A stretch of DNA of 64,000 bases, taken from positions 1-64,000 of the forward strand of contig JBPOHD010000019.1 of NCBI GenBank assembly GCA_052035955.1, in the 5' to 3' direction. Positions 15,433-24,253 of this stretch are shown here, one piece after another; the first letter of the stretch is position 1; every line of letters starts with the position of its first letter. Under the pieces are notes generated by a model. It was not told where the DNA came from and did no database searches. It saw only the letters and a list, made by a program, of their open reading frames with translations. The DNA comes from JAEUNJ01 sp052035955. GTDB lineage: Bacteria > Pseudomonadota > Gammaproteobacteria > Burkholderiales > Rhodocyclaceae. Both the position numbers and the translations under genes were made by a program.

Positions 15433-17025
15433 ATGCCCGGACTCAGTCAAGCCGACCACTCGGCCAGCCCGCCCCGCGTCCATGTCCCGCGGGACTACAA
15501 CGCGGCCTACGACCTGATCGAGCGGAACCTCGCCGCCGGCCGCGGCGACAAGCTCGCCTTCATCGACGACACCGGCAGCTACACCTATTCCCAGCTGGCC
15601 GAGCGGGTGAACCGGGCCGCCAACGCGCTGACCGCCCTCGGCCTGCAGCAGGAGGACCGCATCCTGCTGTGCCACTGGGACACCATCGACTTCCCGGCCG
15701 TCTTCCTGGGCGCCATCAAGGCCGGCATCGTGCCCATCGCCGCCAACACCCTGCTGACGACGCCGGACTACGAATTCATGCTGCGCGATTCGCGGGCCAA
15801 GGCCCTCGTGGTCTCGGAGCCCCTGTGGCCGGTGTTCGAGCCCATTGTCGACGCCGCCCGGCACCTGAAGCACGTGATCGTTTCCGGGGAGACGGGCTGC
15901 GGGCGCACCCGCCTGTCCGACCTGCTGGCCACCGCCGGCACCGGGTTCGAGGCCGCCGACACCACCGCCGACGACCCCTGCTTCTGGCTCTATTCCTCAG
16001 GCTCCACCGGTGCCCCCAAGGGCACCGTGCACCTCCATTCCCACATCATCCAGACGGCCGAGCTCTACGGCATCGGCGTCGCCGGCATCCGGGAAAGCGA
16101 CGTGGTCTTCTCGGCCGCCAAGCTCTTTTTCGCCTACGGCCTGGGCAACGGGCTCTCCTTCCCCATGGCCGCCGGGGCCACGGCCATCCTGATGGCCGAA
16201 CGCCCCACCCCCGCCTCGGTCACCAAGCGGCTGAAGGAACACCGGCCGACCGTCTTCTACGGCGTGCCCACCCTCTTCGCCATGATGCTGGCCAGCCCCG
16301 ACATGCCGGCGAAGGAGGACCTGCCGCGCCTGCGCCTGTGCACCTCGGCCGGCGAGGCCCTGCCCGCCGACATCGGCCGCCGCTGGACGGAACGCCTGGG
16401 CGTCGAGATCCTGGACGGCATCGGCTCCACCGAGATGCTGCACATCTTCCTGTCCAACCGGGTCGGCGAGGTGCGCTACGGCACCACCGGCAAGGCCGTG
16501 CCGGGCTACGAGGTGCGGCTGGTGAACGAGGCCGGCAATCCGGTGGCCCCCGGCGAGATCGGCGAACTGCAGATCAGCGGCCCCACTTCGGCGCTGATGT
16601 ACTGGAACAATCGCGAGAAGACCAAGAACACCTTCCAGGGCCCCTGGACCCGCAGCGGCGACAAGTACGTGGTGGACGAGGAGGGCTACTACACCTATTG
16701 CGGCCGCACCGACGACATGCTCAAGGTGGGCGGCATCTACGTCTCGCCCTTCGAGGTGGAGGCGGCCCTGATGACGCATGACTCGGTGCTGGAGGCGGCC
16801 GTGGTCGGCCAGACCGACCATGACGACCTGGTGAAGCCGAAGGCCTACGTGGTGCTGAAGCCCGGCCTGAAGGGCGGCGACGACCTGGCCGACGTCCTTC
16901 GCCAGCACGTGAAGACGAAACTGGCGCCCTACAAGTTCCCGCGCTGGATCGAGTTCCGTGCCGAGCTGCCGAAGACGGCCACCGGCAAGATCCAGCGCTT
17001 CAAGCTGCGCCAGGAGAAGGCTTGA
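15433..17025 (+). CDS. bclA: Benzoate-CoA ligase
   Basis: The enzyme activates benzoate with ATP and CoA to benzoyl-CoA, the substrate of BoxAB. The 530-residue protein has the adenylate-forming A3 motif YSSGSTGAPKG (about 186-196). It also has the benzoate-CoA-ligase-like active-site stretch AKLFFAYGLGNG, the GIGSTEMLHIF motif, YCGRTDDMLKVGGIYVSP near 425, and a C-terminal catalytic lysine region KTATGKIQRFKLR. Length and the N-terminal VPRDYNAAYDLI fit the benzoate-CoA ligase family closely. It is followed 82 bp later by the substrate-binding protein gene. The RBS is AGGAGGAG. Confidence 0.94.
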   Translation: MPGLSQADHSASPPRVHVPRDYNAAYDLIERNLAAGRGDKLAFIDDTGSYTYSQLAERVNRAANALTALGLQQEDRILLCHWDTIDFPAVFLGAIKAGIVPIAANTLLTTPDYEFMLRDSRAKALVVSEPLWPVFEPIVDAARHLKHVIVSGETGCGRTRLSDLLATAGTGFEAADTTADDPCFWLYSSGSTGAPKGTVHLHSHIIQTAELYGIGVAGIRESDVVFSAAKLFFAYGLGNGLSFPMAAGATAILMAERPTPASVTKRLKEHRPTVFYGVPTLFAMMLASPDMPAKEDLPRLRLCTSAGEALPADIGRRWTERLGVEILDGIGSTEMLHIFLSNRVGEVRYGTTGKAVPGYEVRLVNEAGNPVAPGEIGELQISGPTSALMYWNNREKTKNTFQGPWTRSGDKYVVDEEGYYTYCGRTDDMLKVGGIYVSPFEVEAALMTHDSVLEAAVVGQTDHDDLVKPKAYVVLKPGLKGGDDLADVLRQHVKTKLAPYKFPRWIEFRAELPKTATGKIQRFKLRQEKA

Positions 17026-17107
17026 GCTATGATCGGCGCAGGTGCCGGCCCGGTCGGCGGTGACCGCAACCAACAACATTCAGCATCAATCTGAGGAGGA
17101 GACCCGG

Positions 17108-18298
17108 ATGTCCCAATTCGATCGTCGTGATTTCCTGAAGAGCGGTGCCGCCCTGGGCGGCGCGGCGGCCCTGGGCGGCCTCTGGCCGAGCCTCGCCATC
17201 GGCCAGCAGGCCAAGCTCAAGATCGGCCTCATGCTGCCCTACACGGGCACCTTCGCGCCCCTGGGCGTGGCCATCACCAACGGCTTCAAGCTGGCGGTGG
17301 ACGAACTCGGCGGCAAGCTCGGCGGCCGCGAGGTCGAGTACTTCACGGTGGACGACGAGTCGAACCCGGCCAAGGCGCCGGAGAACACCAACAAGCTGAT
17401 CCAGCGCGACAAGGTGGACGTGCTGGTCGGTACCGTGCATTCCGGCGTCGCCATGGGCATGGCCAAGATCGTCCGCGAGGCGGGCACCCTCTGGCTCAAC
17501 CCCAACGCGGGCGCCGACGAGGTGACCGGGCCCCTGTGCGCCCCCCACATCTTCCGCACTTCCTTCTCCAACTGGCAGACCACCCATGCCCTCGGCAAGG
17601 TGCTGAAGGAGCGCGGCCACAAGACCGCCGTCTTCATCACCTGGAAATACGCGGCCGGCGAGCAGATGATGGCCGGCTTCAAGGAGGGCTTCGAGAAGGA
17701 GGGCGGCAAGCTGGTGAAGGAACTCTACCTGCCCTTCCCGCAGGTGGAATTCCAGGCTTTGCTGACCGAGATCGCCAGCATCAAGCCGGACGCCGTGGTC
17801 TGCTTCTTCGCGGGCGGCGGCGCCGCCAAGTTCCTCAAGGACTACCAGGCCGCAGGCCTCAAGGGCAAGATCCCCCTGTTCGGCTCCGGCTTCCTGACCG
17901 ACGGCGTGCTCGATGCCGTGGGCGACGCGGCCGAGGGCGTGGAGACCACGCTGCACTATGCCGACAGCCTGGACACGAAGAAGGACAAGGCCTTCCGCCT
18001 GGCCTATGCCAAGACCTTCAAGCTGCAGCCCGACGTCTATGCCGTCCAGGGCTACGACGCCGGCCAGCTGCTGGCCGCCGGACTGGTCGCGGTGAAGGGC
18101 GACATGGCGAAGAAGGCCGAGATGATCAAGGCCATGGAATCCGCCAAGATCGACAGCCCGCGCGGCCCCTGGACCCTCTCCAAGGCCCACAACCCGGTGC
18201 AGGACATGTACCTGCGCAAGGTGGTCGGCAAGGAGAACAAGGTCATGGGCGTGGCCTGGAAGGCCCTGGCCGATCCGGCCCGCGGCTGCAAGGCCTGA
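17108..18298 (+). CDS. ABC transporter substrate-binding protein (benzoate/aromatic acid, LivK type)
   Basis: This periplasmic binding protein of the branched-chain amino acid/aromatic acid class probably captures benzoate for the importer encoded downstream. The N-terminus carries a twin-arginine-type signal (MSQFDRRDFLKSGAALGG, cleavage near residue 30), so it may be exported folded. The mature part is a Peripla_BP_6 domain beginning KLKIGLMLPYTG. The total is 396 residues. I chose ATG 17108 because GAGGAGGAG precedes it and because the signal peptide starts there. A hairpin terminator after the gene probably lets it be made in excess of the membrane components. Confidence 0.92.
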   Translation: MSQFDRRDFLKSGAALGGAAALGGLWPSLAIGQQAKLKIGLMLPYTGTFAPLGVAITNGFKLAVDELGGKLGGREVEYFTVDDESNPAKAPENTNKLIQRDKVDVLVGTVHSGVAMGMAKIVREAGTLWLNPNAGADEVTGPLCAPHIFRTSFSNWQTTHALGKVLKERGHKTAVFITWKYAAGEQMMAGFKEGFEKEGGKLVKELYLPFPQVEFQALLTEIASIKPDAVVCFFAGGGAAKFLKDYQAAGLKGKIPLFGSGFLTDGVLDAVGDAAEGVETTLHYADSLDTKKDKAFRLAYAKTFKLQPDVYAVQGYDAGQLLAAGLVAVKGDMAKKAEMIKAMESAKIDSPRGPWTLSKAHNPVQDMYLRKVVGKENKVMGVAWKALADPARGCKA

Positions 18299-18324
18299 TC
18301 GCGCAGACCGCATAGCCCGGCAGG

Positions 18325-18352
18325 AAGGCGGCAGTCGCCTGCCGCCTTTTTC
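18325..18352 (+). terminator. Intra-operon terminator/attenuator after the binding-protein gene
   Basis: The stem AGGCGGCA / TGCCGCCT with a 6-base loop is followed by TTTTTCTT. It lies between the binding protein and the first permease gene, a common place for partial termination that raises binding protein over permease. Confidence 0.75.
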
Positions 18353-18363
18353 TTGCCCGCGCC

Positions 18364-19230
18364 ATGGACTTCGCCTTCTTCCTGATCCAGCTCCTCAACG
18401 GCCTGCAGTACGGCCTGTTGCTGTTCCTGGTCTCCAGCGGCCTGACCCTGGTGTTCGGCATCATGGGCATCATCAACCTGGCCCATGGCAGCTTCTACAT
18501 GGTCGGGGCCTACCTGGCCTGGTCCCTGGCCTCGCTGACGGGGAACCTGTTCACCGCCATGGTCCTCGGCATCGCCCTCACCGTGGTCCTGGGCATGCTC
18601 CTGGAATGGGCCCTCTACCGGCACCTCTACGCCCGCGACCACCTCTACCAGGTGCTGATGACCTACGGCCTGATCCTGGTCTTCGAGGAACTGCGCTCCA
18701 TCGTCTGGGGCGACGACGTGCACGGCGTGCCCGTGCCGGCCCTGCTCTCGGCCTCGATTCCCCTCACCGACACCCTGTCCTACCCGGTTTACCGGCTGGC
18801 CATCTCGGTGGTCTGCCTGGCCCTGGCCGGAGCCCTCTACGTCCTGATCCAGCGCACCCGGCTCGGCATGATGATCCGCGCCGGGGCCAGCAACAACGAG
18901 ATGGTCCGCGTGCTGGGCGTGAACATCCGCCTGATCTACACCCTGGTCTTCGCGATGGGCATCGCCCTGGCCGGCTTCGCCGGCATGCTCAACGCGCCCC
19001 TGTCCTCGGTCTTCCCCAACATGGGCAGCCAGGTGCTGATCATCTGTTTCGTGGTCGTCGTCATCGGCGGCATCGGCTCGGTCAAGGGGGCCATGGCCGC
19101 CTCCATCGCCATCGGCATGACCGATACCTTCGGCCAGGTGCTGCTCCCCGAACTGGCCGGCATGCTGGTCTATGTACTGATGGCGGTGATCCTCGTCTGG
19201 CGGCCCCAGGGCCTGTTCGGCAAGGCCTGA
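18364..19230 (+). CDS. ABC transporter permease (LivH type)
   Basis: This is the first of two inner-membrane permeases of a branched-chain/aromatic-acid ABC importer. The 288-residue protein is hydrophobic throughout, with about eight membrane helices. LivH-family landmarks are NGLQYGLLLFLVSSGLTLVF at the start, MGIINLAHGSFYMVGAY, and AVVIGGIGSVKGA-like VVVVIGGIGSVKGA near 235. The ATG at 18364 follows 12 bp after the terminator hairpin. The second permease begins 2 bp after the stop, so the two are translated together. Confidence 0.92.
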   Translation: MDFAFFLIQLLNGLQYGLLLFLVSSGLTLVFGIMGIINLAHGSFYMVGAYLAWSLASLTGNLFTAMVLGIALTVVLGMLLEWALYRHLYARDHLYQVLMTYGLILVFEELRSIVWGDDVHGVPVPALLSASIPLTDTLSYPVYRLAISVVCLALAGALYVLIQRTRLGMMIRAGASNNEMVRVLGVNIRLIYTLVFAMGIALAGFAGMLNAPLSSVFPNMGSQVLIICFVVVVIGGIGSVKGAMAASIAIGMTDTFGQVLLPELAGMLVYVLMAVILVWRPQGLFGKA

Positions 19231-19232
19231 GC

Positions 19233-20192
19233 ATGGCGCGCGCCACCGGCCTTTTCCTGATCGTCGCGGCTGTCCTGCTGGCCCTCTTCCCGCTGGCCGA
19301 CAATCCCTTCTACACCCAGCTGGTGGCCAAGGTGATGATCATGGCCATCTTCGCCATGAGCCTGGACCTGCTGGTCGGCTACACGGGGCTGGTCAGCTTC
19401 GGCCACGCCGCCTATTTCGGCCTGGCCGGCTACGTGCTGGCCCTCATGGTCCCCCAGTACGAGGCGGGCAACCTGTGGACGACCCTGCCCGCCGCCATGG
19501 CGGCCTGCGGCCTCTTCGCCTTCGTCACCGGCTTCCTGGTGCTGCGCACCAGCGGCATCTATTTCATCATGGTGACCCTGGCCTTCGCCCAGATGCTCTT
19601 CTTCCTGTTCCACGACACCAAGCTGGGCGGCGGCTCCGACGGCATCTACATCTACAACAAGCCGACGGTGAAGCTGGGCGAGACCGTGCTGCTGAACCTG
19701 GAGGACCAGAAGGTCTTCTACTGGTTCGTGCTCGGCCTGCTGGTGGTGGCCTACCTGGTCCTGCGCCGGGTGCTGGCCTCCAACTTCGGCCACGTGCTGG
19801 TGGGCATCAAGACCAACGAGCACCGCATGAAGGCCCTGGGCTTTCCCACCTTCCGCTACAAGCTGGCCGGCTACGTGTTCTCCGGGGCCCTGGCCGGCCT
19901 GGCCGGCTACCTGGCGGCCCTGCAGTTCGGCTTCGTCAATCCGGAGATCCTTTCCTGGCATACGTCGGGCGCCGTGCTGATGATGGTGATCCTGGGCGGC
20001 ATGGGCACGCTGCACGGGCCGGTGATCGGCGCCTTCGCCTTCATCCTGCTCCAGGAAGTCCTCTCGAACGGGGCCTTCCTCGGGGCCGCCGCCAAGCACT
20101 GGCAGCTGGCCATGGGCCTCTTCATCATCGGCGTCGCCCTGCTGCTGCCCAAGGGCCTGGCCGGGCTGCTGGCGCGGAGGGATGGCCGGTGA
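19233..20192 (+). CDS. ABC transporter permease (LivM type)
   Basis: This is the second inner-membrane permease of the importer, 319 residues, with roughly nine or ten hydrophobic helices. Family landmarks are MSLDLLVGYTGLVSFGHAAY near residue 44 and VILGGMGTLHGPVIGAF near 255. The reading frame is open far upstream, but the ATG at 19233, 2 bp after the LivH-type stop, gives the normal family N-terminus. Its stop codon overlaps the GTG of the ATPase gene (GTGA), a sign of coupled translation. Confidence 0.92.
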   Translation: MARATGLFLIVAAVLLALFPLADNPFYTQLVAKVMIMAIFAMSLDLLVGYTGLVSFGHAAYFGLAGYVLALMVPQYEAGNLWTTLPAAMAACGLFAFVTGFLVLRTSGIYFIMVTLAFAQMLFFLFHDTKLGGGSDGIYIYNKPTVKLGETVLLNLEDQKVFYWFVLGLLVVAYLVLRRVLASNFGHVLVGIKTNEHRMKALGFPTFRYKLAGYVFSGALAGLAGYLAALQFGFVNPEILSWHTSGAVLMMVILGGMGTLHGPVIGAFAFILLQEVLSNGAFLGAAAKHWQLAMGLFIIGVALLLPKGLAGLLARRDGR

Positions 20193-20959
20193 GCGAACCC
20201 ATCCTGCGGGCCCTGCACCTGACCAAGCGCTTCGGCGGCCTGACGGCGGTGAACGATGTCTCCGTGGACCTGCACGTGGGCGAGGTGCATGCCGTCATCG
20301 GCACCAACGGCGCCGGCAAGTCCACGCTCACCAACCTGCTTTCCGGCGACCTGCCGCCCACCTCCGGCACCATCGATTTCGCCGGCAGGGAACTCGGCGG
20401 CCTGCCCTCCTTCCAGGTATCGCGGCTGGGCATCGGCCGCAGCTACCAGAAGACCAACATCTTCCTGCCCTTCACGGTGTTCGAGAACGTCCGCCTCGCC
20501 GCCCAGTCGCGCCGGCCCCGCTTCTGGAACATCTGGCGCTCCGCCGTTTCGTGGCGCGACGTGGCCGAATCGGCCGACAAGGCCATCGCCGCTGCCGGCC
20601 TGGCCGAACGGCGTGACACCGTGGCCGCCAACCTCTCCCACGGCGAGCAGCGGCAGCTCGAGATCGCCATGTGCCTGGCCACCGAGCCCAGGGTGCTGCT
20701 CCTCGACGAGCCCCTGGCCGGCATGGGCGTCCTCGAGTCGGAAGGCATCCTGGAACTGATCCGCCAGCTCAAGCGCGACCATGCCATCATGCTGATCGAG
20801 CACGACATGGAAGCCGTCTTCGCCGTCGCCGACCGGCTCACCGTGATGGTGAACGGGGAGGTCCTCGAATCGGGAACGCCGGAGCAGGTGCGCGGCAGCC
20901 CCGCCGTGCAGGCGGCCTACCTGGGCGATTTCGGCAAGGAGGAGGGCGGCCATGGCTGA
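20189..20959 (+). CDS. ABC transporter ATP-binding protein (LivG type)
   Basis: One of two cytoplasmic ATPases that power the importer. The 256-residue protein has Walker A GTNGAGKST (about 36-44), signature LSHGEQRQLEIAM, Walker B VLLLDEP and an H-loop in MLIEHDMEAVF. It starts with GTG at 20189, overlapping the preceding stop by 4 bp. The open frame extends well upstream, but that part is inside the LivM-type gene. The stop overlaps the ATG of the LivF-type gene by 8 bp. Confidence 0.93.
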   Translation: MSEPILRALHLTKRFGGLTAVNDVSVDLHVGEVHAVIGTNGAGKSTLTNLLSGDLPPTSGTIDFAGRELGGLPSFQVSRLGIGRSYQKTNIFLPFTVFENVRLAAQSRRPRFWNIWRSAVSWRDVAESADKAIAAAGLAERRDTVAANLSHGEQRQLEIAMCLATEPRVLLLDEPLAGMGVLESEGILELIRQLKRDHAIMLIEHDMEAVFAVADRLTVMVNGEVLESGTPEQVRGSPAVQAAYLGDFGKEEGGHG

Positions 20960-21674
20960 GGAGTCCTCCCGGCAGATCCTCCTCGAGGCCCGCGGCGTCC
21001 ACAGCTACTACGGCGCCAGCCACATCCTGCACGGCGTCGATTTCCGCGTCCATGCGGGCGAGACCGTGGGCCTGATGGGCCGCAACGGCATGGGCAAGAC
21101 CACGCTGATCCGCACCATGATGGGCCTGGTGCCCGCCAGGGAAGGCGAGGTGCGGGTGCGCGGCGAGGCCGTGACCCGGGCCGCCACCCACCGCATCGCC
21201 CGGGCCGGCATTGCCTACGTGCCCGAGGGGCGCGGCATCTTCCCCAACCTCTCGGTGCGCGAGAACCTGCTGATGGCCGCCCGGCCGGGCGTCGATGGCC
21301 GCCGCGACTGGACCTTCGACCGGGTGATGGCCGCCTTCCCGCGCCTTTCCGAGCGCCTGGCCAACGGCGGCGCCCAGCTTTCCGGCGGCGAACAGCAGAT
21401 GCTCACCATCGGCCGCGCCCTGATGACCAATCCCAGCCTGCTGATCCTCGACGAGGCGACGGAGGGACTGGCCCCGATGATCGCCAAGGAAATCTGGAAG
21501 ATCGTCGAGACCATCCGCGAATCGGGCATCGCCACCGTCATCGTGGACCGCAACTACGGCGCCGTCATGGCCCGTGCCCACCGCTGCGTGGTGATGGTCA
21601 AGGGCAAGGTGGTCTTCGACGACCTCTCCGAACGCATGACCGGGGACGTGGTCCATACCCATCTCGGGTTGTGA
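20952..21674 (+). CDS. ABC transporter ATP-binding protein (LivF type)
   Basis: Second cytoplasmic ATPase of the benzoate-type importer, 240 residues. Walker A is GRNGMGKTT, the signature LSGGEQQMLTIGRAL, and Walker B LLILDEATEGLAP. The post-D-loop segment reads TVIVDRNYGAV, where LivF proteins usually have VEQN, so the switch region is slightly unusual. The five transporter genes plus the ligase are consistent with uptake and CoA activation of benzoate as one unit. Confidence 0.93.
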   Translation: MAEESSRQILLEARGVHSYYGASHILHGVDFRVHAGETVGLMGRNGMGKTTLIRTMMGLVPAREGEVRVRGEAVTRAATHRIARAGIAYVPEGRGIFPNLSVRENLLMAARPGVDGRRDWTFDRVMAAFPRLSERLANGGAQLSGGEQQMLTIGRALMTNPSLLILDEATEGLAPMIAKEIWKIVETIRESGIATVIVDRNYGAVMARAHRCVVMVKGKVVFDDLSERMTGDVVHTHLGL

Positions 21675-21701
21675 CGCCGTGGCGGGTCCCGTGAAAAAAC
21701 C

Positions 21702-21827
21702 TTCACCGCAGAGTCGCGAAGGCGCAAAGGGACGCGAAGGAAGGGAAGACTTCTTGCCGGAGCCGGACGGTGGTTGCCGGACTTCCTTCTTTGCGTCCTT
21801 CGCGACCTTGCGCCTTTGCGGTGAAGG
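21702..21827. repeat. Long inverted repeat, copy 6
   Basis: The left arm from 21702 reads TTCACCGCAGAGTCGCGAAG. The right arm (about 21783-21827) ends GCGCCTTTGCGGTGAAGG. It separates the last ABC gene from the alpha/beta hydrolase gene. Confidence 0.78.
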
Positions 21828-21848
21828 CCTTCCATCCAGGCTTCGCCC

Positions 21849-22637
21849 GTGACGCCCCAGACCCGTTTCGTCGGCGCCGCCGGCCGGCGCCTCGAATGCC
21901 TCGACATCCCGGCCCACCAGGTGCACCGGCCCACCCTGGTCTTCCTCCACGAGGGCCTGGGTTCCGTGGCCATGTGGCGGGATTTCCCCGCCCGGGTGGC
22001 CCACGCCACCGGCTGCCGCACCGTCGTCTATTCGCGCTACGGCTACGGCCAGTCCGACCTGCTGGAGGCGCCCCATGGCACCGACTACATGCACCGGGAG
22101 GCGCGCGAAGCCCTGCCCGACCTGCTCCATGCCCTCGGCATCGAGCGGCCGGTGCTGGTGGGCCACTCGGACGGCGCCTCCATCGCCCTGATCCACGCCG
22201 GCGACGGCCGCTGGGACTGCGCCGGGCTGGTGCTCATGGCGCCCCACTGCTTCGTCGAGGACATCTCCATCCGCAGCATCGCCCAGGCCAAGGAAGTGTT
22301 CGCCACCACCGACCTGGCCTCGAAGCTCGCCCGCTACCACCGGGACCCGGTCTCCACCTTCCACGGCTGGAACGACATCTGGCTGCACCCGGACTTCCGC
22401 GCCTGGAACGTCGAGGACAGCCTGCCGGGCATCCGCTGCCCCATCCTGGCCATCCAGGGCGAGGACGACGAATACGGCACCATGGCCCAGGTGGAGGCCA
22501 TCCCCCGGGGCGCCACCGCCTCGCCGGCCGTGGAGGTCCTCAAGCTGGCGGACTGCCGGCACTCGCCCCACAAGGACCAGCCCGAGGCGGTGATCCGGGG
22601 GATCGTGGACTTCGTGGACGCGCTGGAGGTCGGCTGA
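21849..22637 (+). CDS. Alpha/beta hydrolase of the benzoate cluster
   Basis: This 262-residue cytoplasmic hydrolase has the nucleophile elbow GHSDGAS (S107), an oxyanion-forming HEGLGSVAMW near residue 34, a probable catalytic acid in QGEDDEYG and the histidine in DCRHSPHKDQ. It starts with GTG 21849, since no ATG gives the family N-terminus. It is the last gene of the apparent benzoate operon, after the transporter and a long inverted repeat. Related hydrolases are found in other box clusters, where a thioesterase or lactonase role has been considered. The substrate cannot be read from the sequence. Confidence 0.85.
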   Translation: MTPQTRFVGAAGRRLECLDIPAHQVHRPTLVFLHEGLGSVAMWRDFPARVAHATGCRTVVYSRYGYGQSDLLEAPHGTDYMHREAREALPDLLHALGIERPVLVGHSDGASIALIHAGDGRWDCAGLVLMAPHCFVEDISIRSIAQAKEVFATTDLASKLARYHRDPVSTFHGWNDIWLHPDFRAWNVEDSLPGIRCPILAIQGEDDEYGTMAQVEAIPRGATASPAVEVLKLADCRHSPHKDQPEAVIRGIVDFVDALEVG

Positions 22638-23228
22638 TCCGGCGGAGGGGGGCAGGCGGCGCGATCCCCCGGGCAGGACGGCCCCCCACCCCCCGACCCC
22701 CGCCCCGGGGAGGGGATCGGCGCGCCGATCCCCGGCGGGACAGGATGGCCCCCCACCCCCCAACCCCCGCCCCGGGGCGGGGGAGTTCATTGGGTCGCTT
22801 CGCTCACGGGTTACGGGGGGCGCTCGTTCGGCGGTGGAGCGGGTCGCGCTTCCGGCGCGTGACGGCACCGAAATCGATTTGTCTCCGACCCCTTTCGTGC
22901 CGGTGCCCCGATGACCTGGCCGACTTGCTTGCCGGCCTGATCGGTCGGCCCCACAAGCACTGATCCGAAAATCGAAATGACTCCGACGCCTATTGGCTAG
23001 ACGCCTATTGGCTAAAGACGTCGTATAGCTATATCCAAGTGCGGTCGAGCGCGGGTTCACGTACCAACTCGATCAGGGCGGAAACCAGCACTGACAGCAG
23101 AAGCTTGAGTTGCATGCTTCAAATCGCTGTCAAAGACTGATTCCGGACATCGTGATTTCTCCGAAACATTCGCCCAGAAACGAAGAACGGGAGCATCGCC
23201 CCCGTTCTCGTTCGCAACTTGCCGTGTA
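22638..23228. other. Gene-free stretch with GC-rich direct repeats and a 15-bp tandem repeat
   Basis: I see no gene in these 591 bases. A roughly 38-bp C-rich block (GGCCCCCCACCCCCCGACCC type) occurs at about 22676-22713 and again at 22743-22780. GACGCCTATTGGCTA is repeated perfectly in tandem at 22985-22999 and 23000-23014. The segment around 22860-22990, with phrases such as ATCGAAATGACTCCGACGCC, looks like decayed mobile-element flank but cannot be assigned. Confidence 0.5.
23185..23207 (-). terminator. Terminator of the 23.2-kb PEP-CTERM gene
   Basis: The 7-bp stem GAACGGG/CCCGTTC with a 9-base loop lies 22 bp beyond the stop. On the minus strand it is followed by TTCGTTTCT. Confidence 0.55.
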
Positions 23229-24065
23229 TCAGGCACCCAGTTTCTGCCTTTTGCGACGCGCTGCAACTCCGAGCAGACCCAGACCAGCCAGCATCATTGC
23301 CGTAGTGTCGGCCTCGGGCACTGGCGCCGGTGTCAGGTAGCTGTTGCCGCTGGTAGTGCTGTAGAACGCACCGTCGGTCAGGCTGTCGACAGTGAAGCGC
23401 GCCGTAGCACTGCTAGACGCCGTCGCCGTCTTGATGGGGCCGTTGCTGAGCTCCGCCCACGCCCGGGTGTTCATCTGACCGATCAGCGTGACCGACCCGC
23501 CCACCCCGGTTGCGAAGGAGATGCTCGCGGTGTGGACTCCGCTGCCGACGTTACGGGTGTCGATTGCAGTCAGCCAGCCGGCGTCCAGGCCGGTACCGAT
23601 GACGGCCAGCGCGTAGCCCTGACCCACGGTGCTGGTGTTGACGCTGGCATCCATCCAAACCCCCAGCGACAGCACCACAGGCGTGCCTGTGGCCAGCGTG
23701 GCCGACTGGATGTGAAAGGTCTCGACCCAGTAGTCCCGCGCTTCGCCGACAGCGTTGGCATAGACGAAGCTGGTGATGTCCGAAGCCGCCGTGGCCGTCG
23801 CTTGGATCAGACCGTAGCCCACGCTGCCGCTGATGTTGGCCTGCGCGCTCCAACTGGAAACACTGTAGTCGTCGGTGCCAGCAGCGCTCTGAGAGTTGAA
23901 AGGCGCATCCCAGCAACAATGACGGGTATAGGCTGAGGCGCCGTGGTTTTTGTTCAGTGACGCCGAAGCCTGTGCGGCGGGCGCTAGAGTCAGAGCCAGG
24001 GCGAAAGCAGCCCCCAGCACGGCAGGTTTGCATTTCATGGACAAGGCTTGCATGAAAAACTCCAT
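23229..24065 (-). CDS. PEP-CTERM sorting-domain protein
   Basis: Secreted protein of 278 residues. A signal peptide spans about residues 12-33 (AVLGAAFALALTLAPAAQA). The C-terminal exosortase-type signal has PVPEAD near residue 249, then a hydrophobic helix TAMMLAGLGLLGVAA and the basic tail RRKRQ. The mature part is Ser/Thr/Ala-rich and beta-rich, without a domain I recognise. MKCKP at residue 10 could be an alternative start. The neighbourhood is lower in GC and holds no exosortase gene, so the sorting enzyme must lie elsewhere. Confidence 0.85.
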   Translation of the reverse strand: MEFFMQALSMKCKPAVLGAAFALALTLAPAAQASASLNKNHGASAYTRHCCWDAPFNSQSAAGTDDYSVSSWSAQANISGSVGYGLIQATATAASDITSFVYANAVGEARDYWVETFHIQSATLATGTPVVLSLGVWMDASVNTSTVGQGYALAVIGTGLDAGWLTAIDTRNVGSGVHTASISFATGVGGSVTLIGQMNTRAWAELSNGPIKTATASSSATARFTVDSLTDGAFYSTTSGNSYLTPAPVPEADTTAMMLAGLGLLGVAARRKRQKLGA

Positions 24066-24253
24066 GTTGTTGAGGGTGGAATATTTAGAATCTTATAAAA
24101 CAAAGATTTAACAAGAATCTAAAGTCTAGACACTCGCGGCCGCGGTCCGATGCGGAAGGCGTTGCGTCAATAAGCGTGTAGCTGTACCCCATATCACTTG
24201 CAGTTCCACTAGCACTCCGGAATTTATACCCTAGTACAGAATTCGTAAACTGT

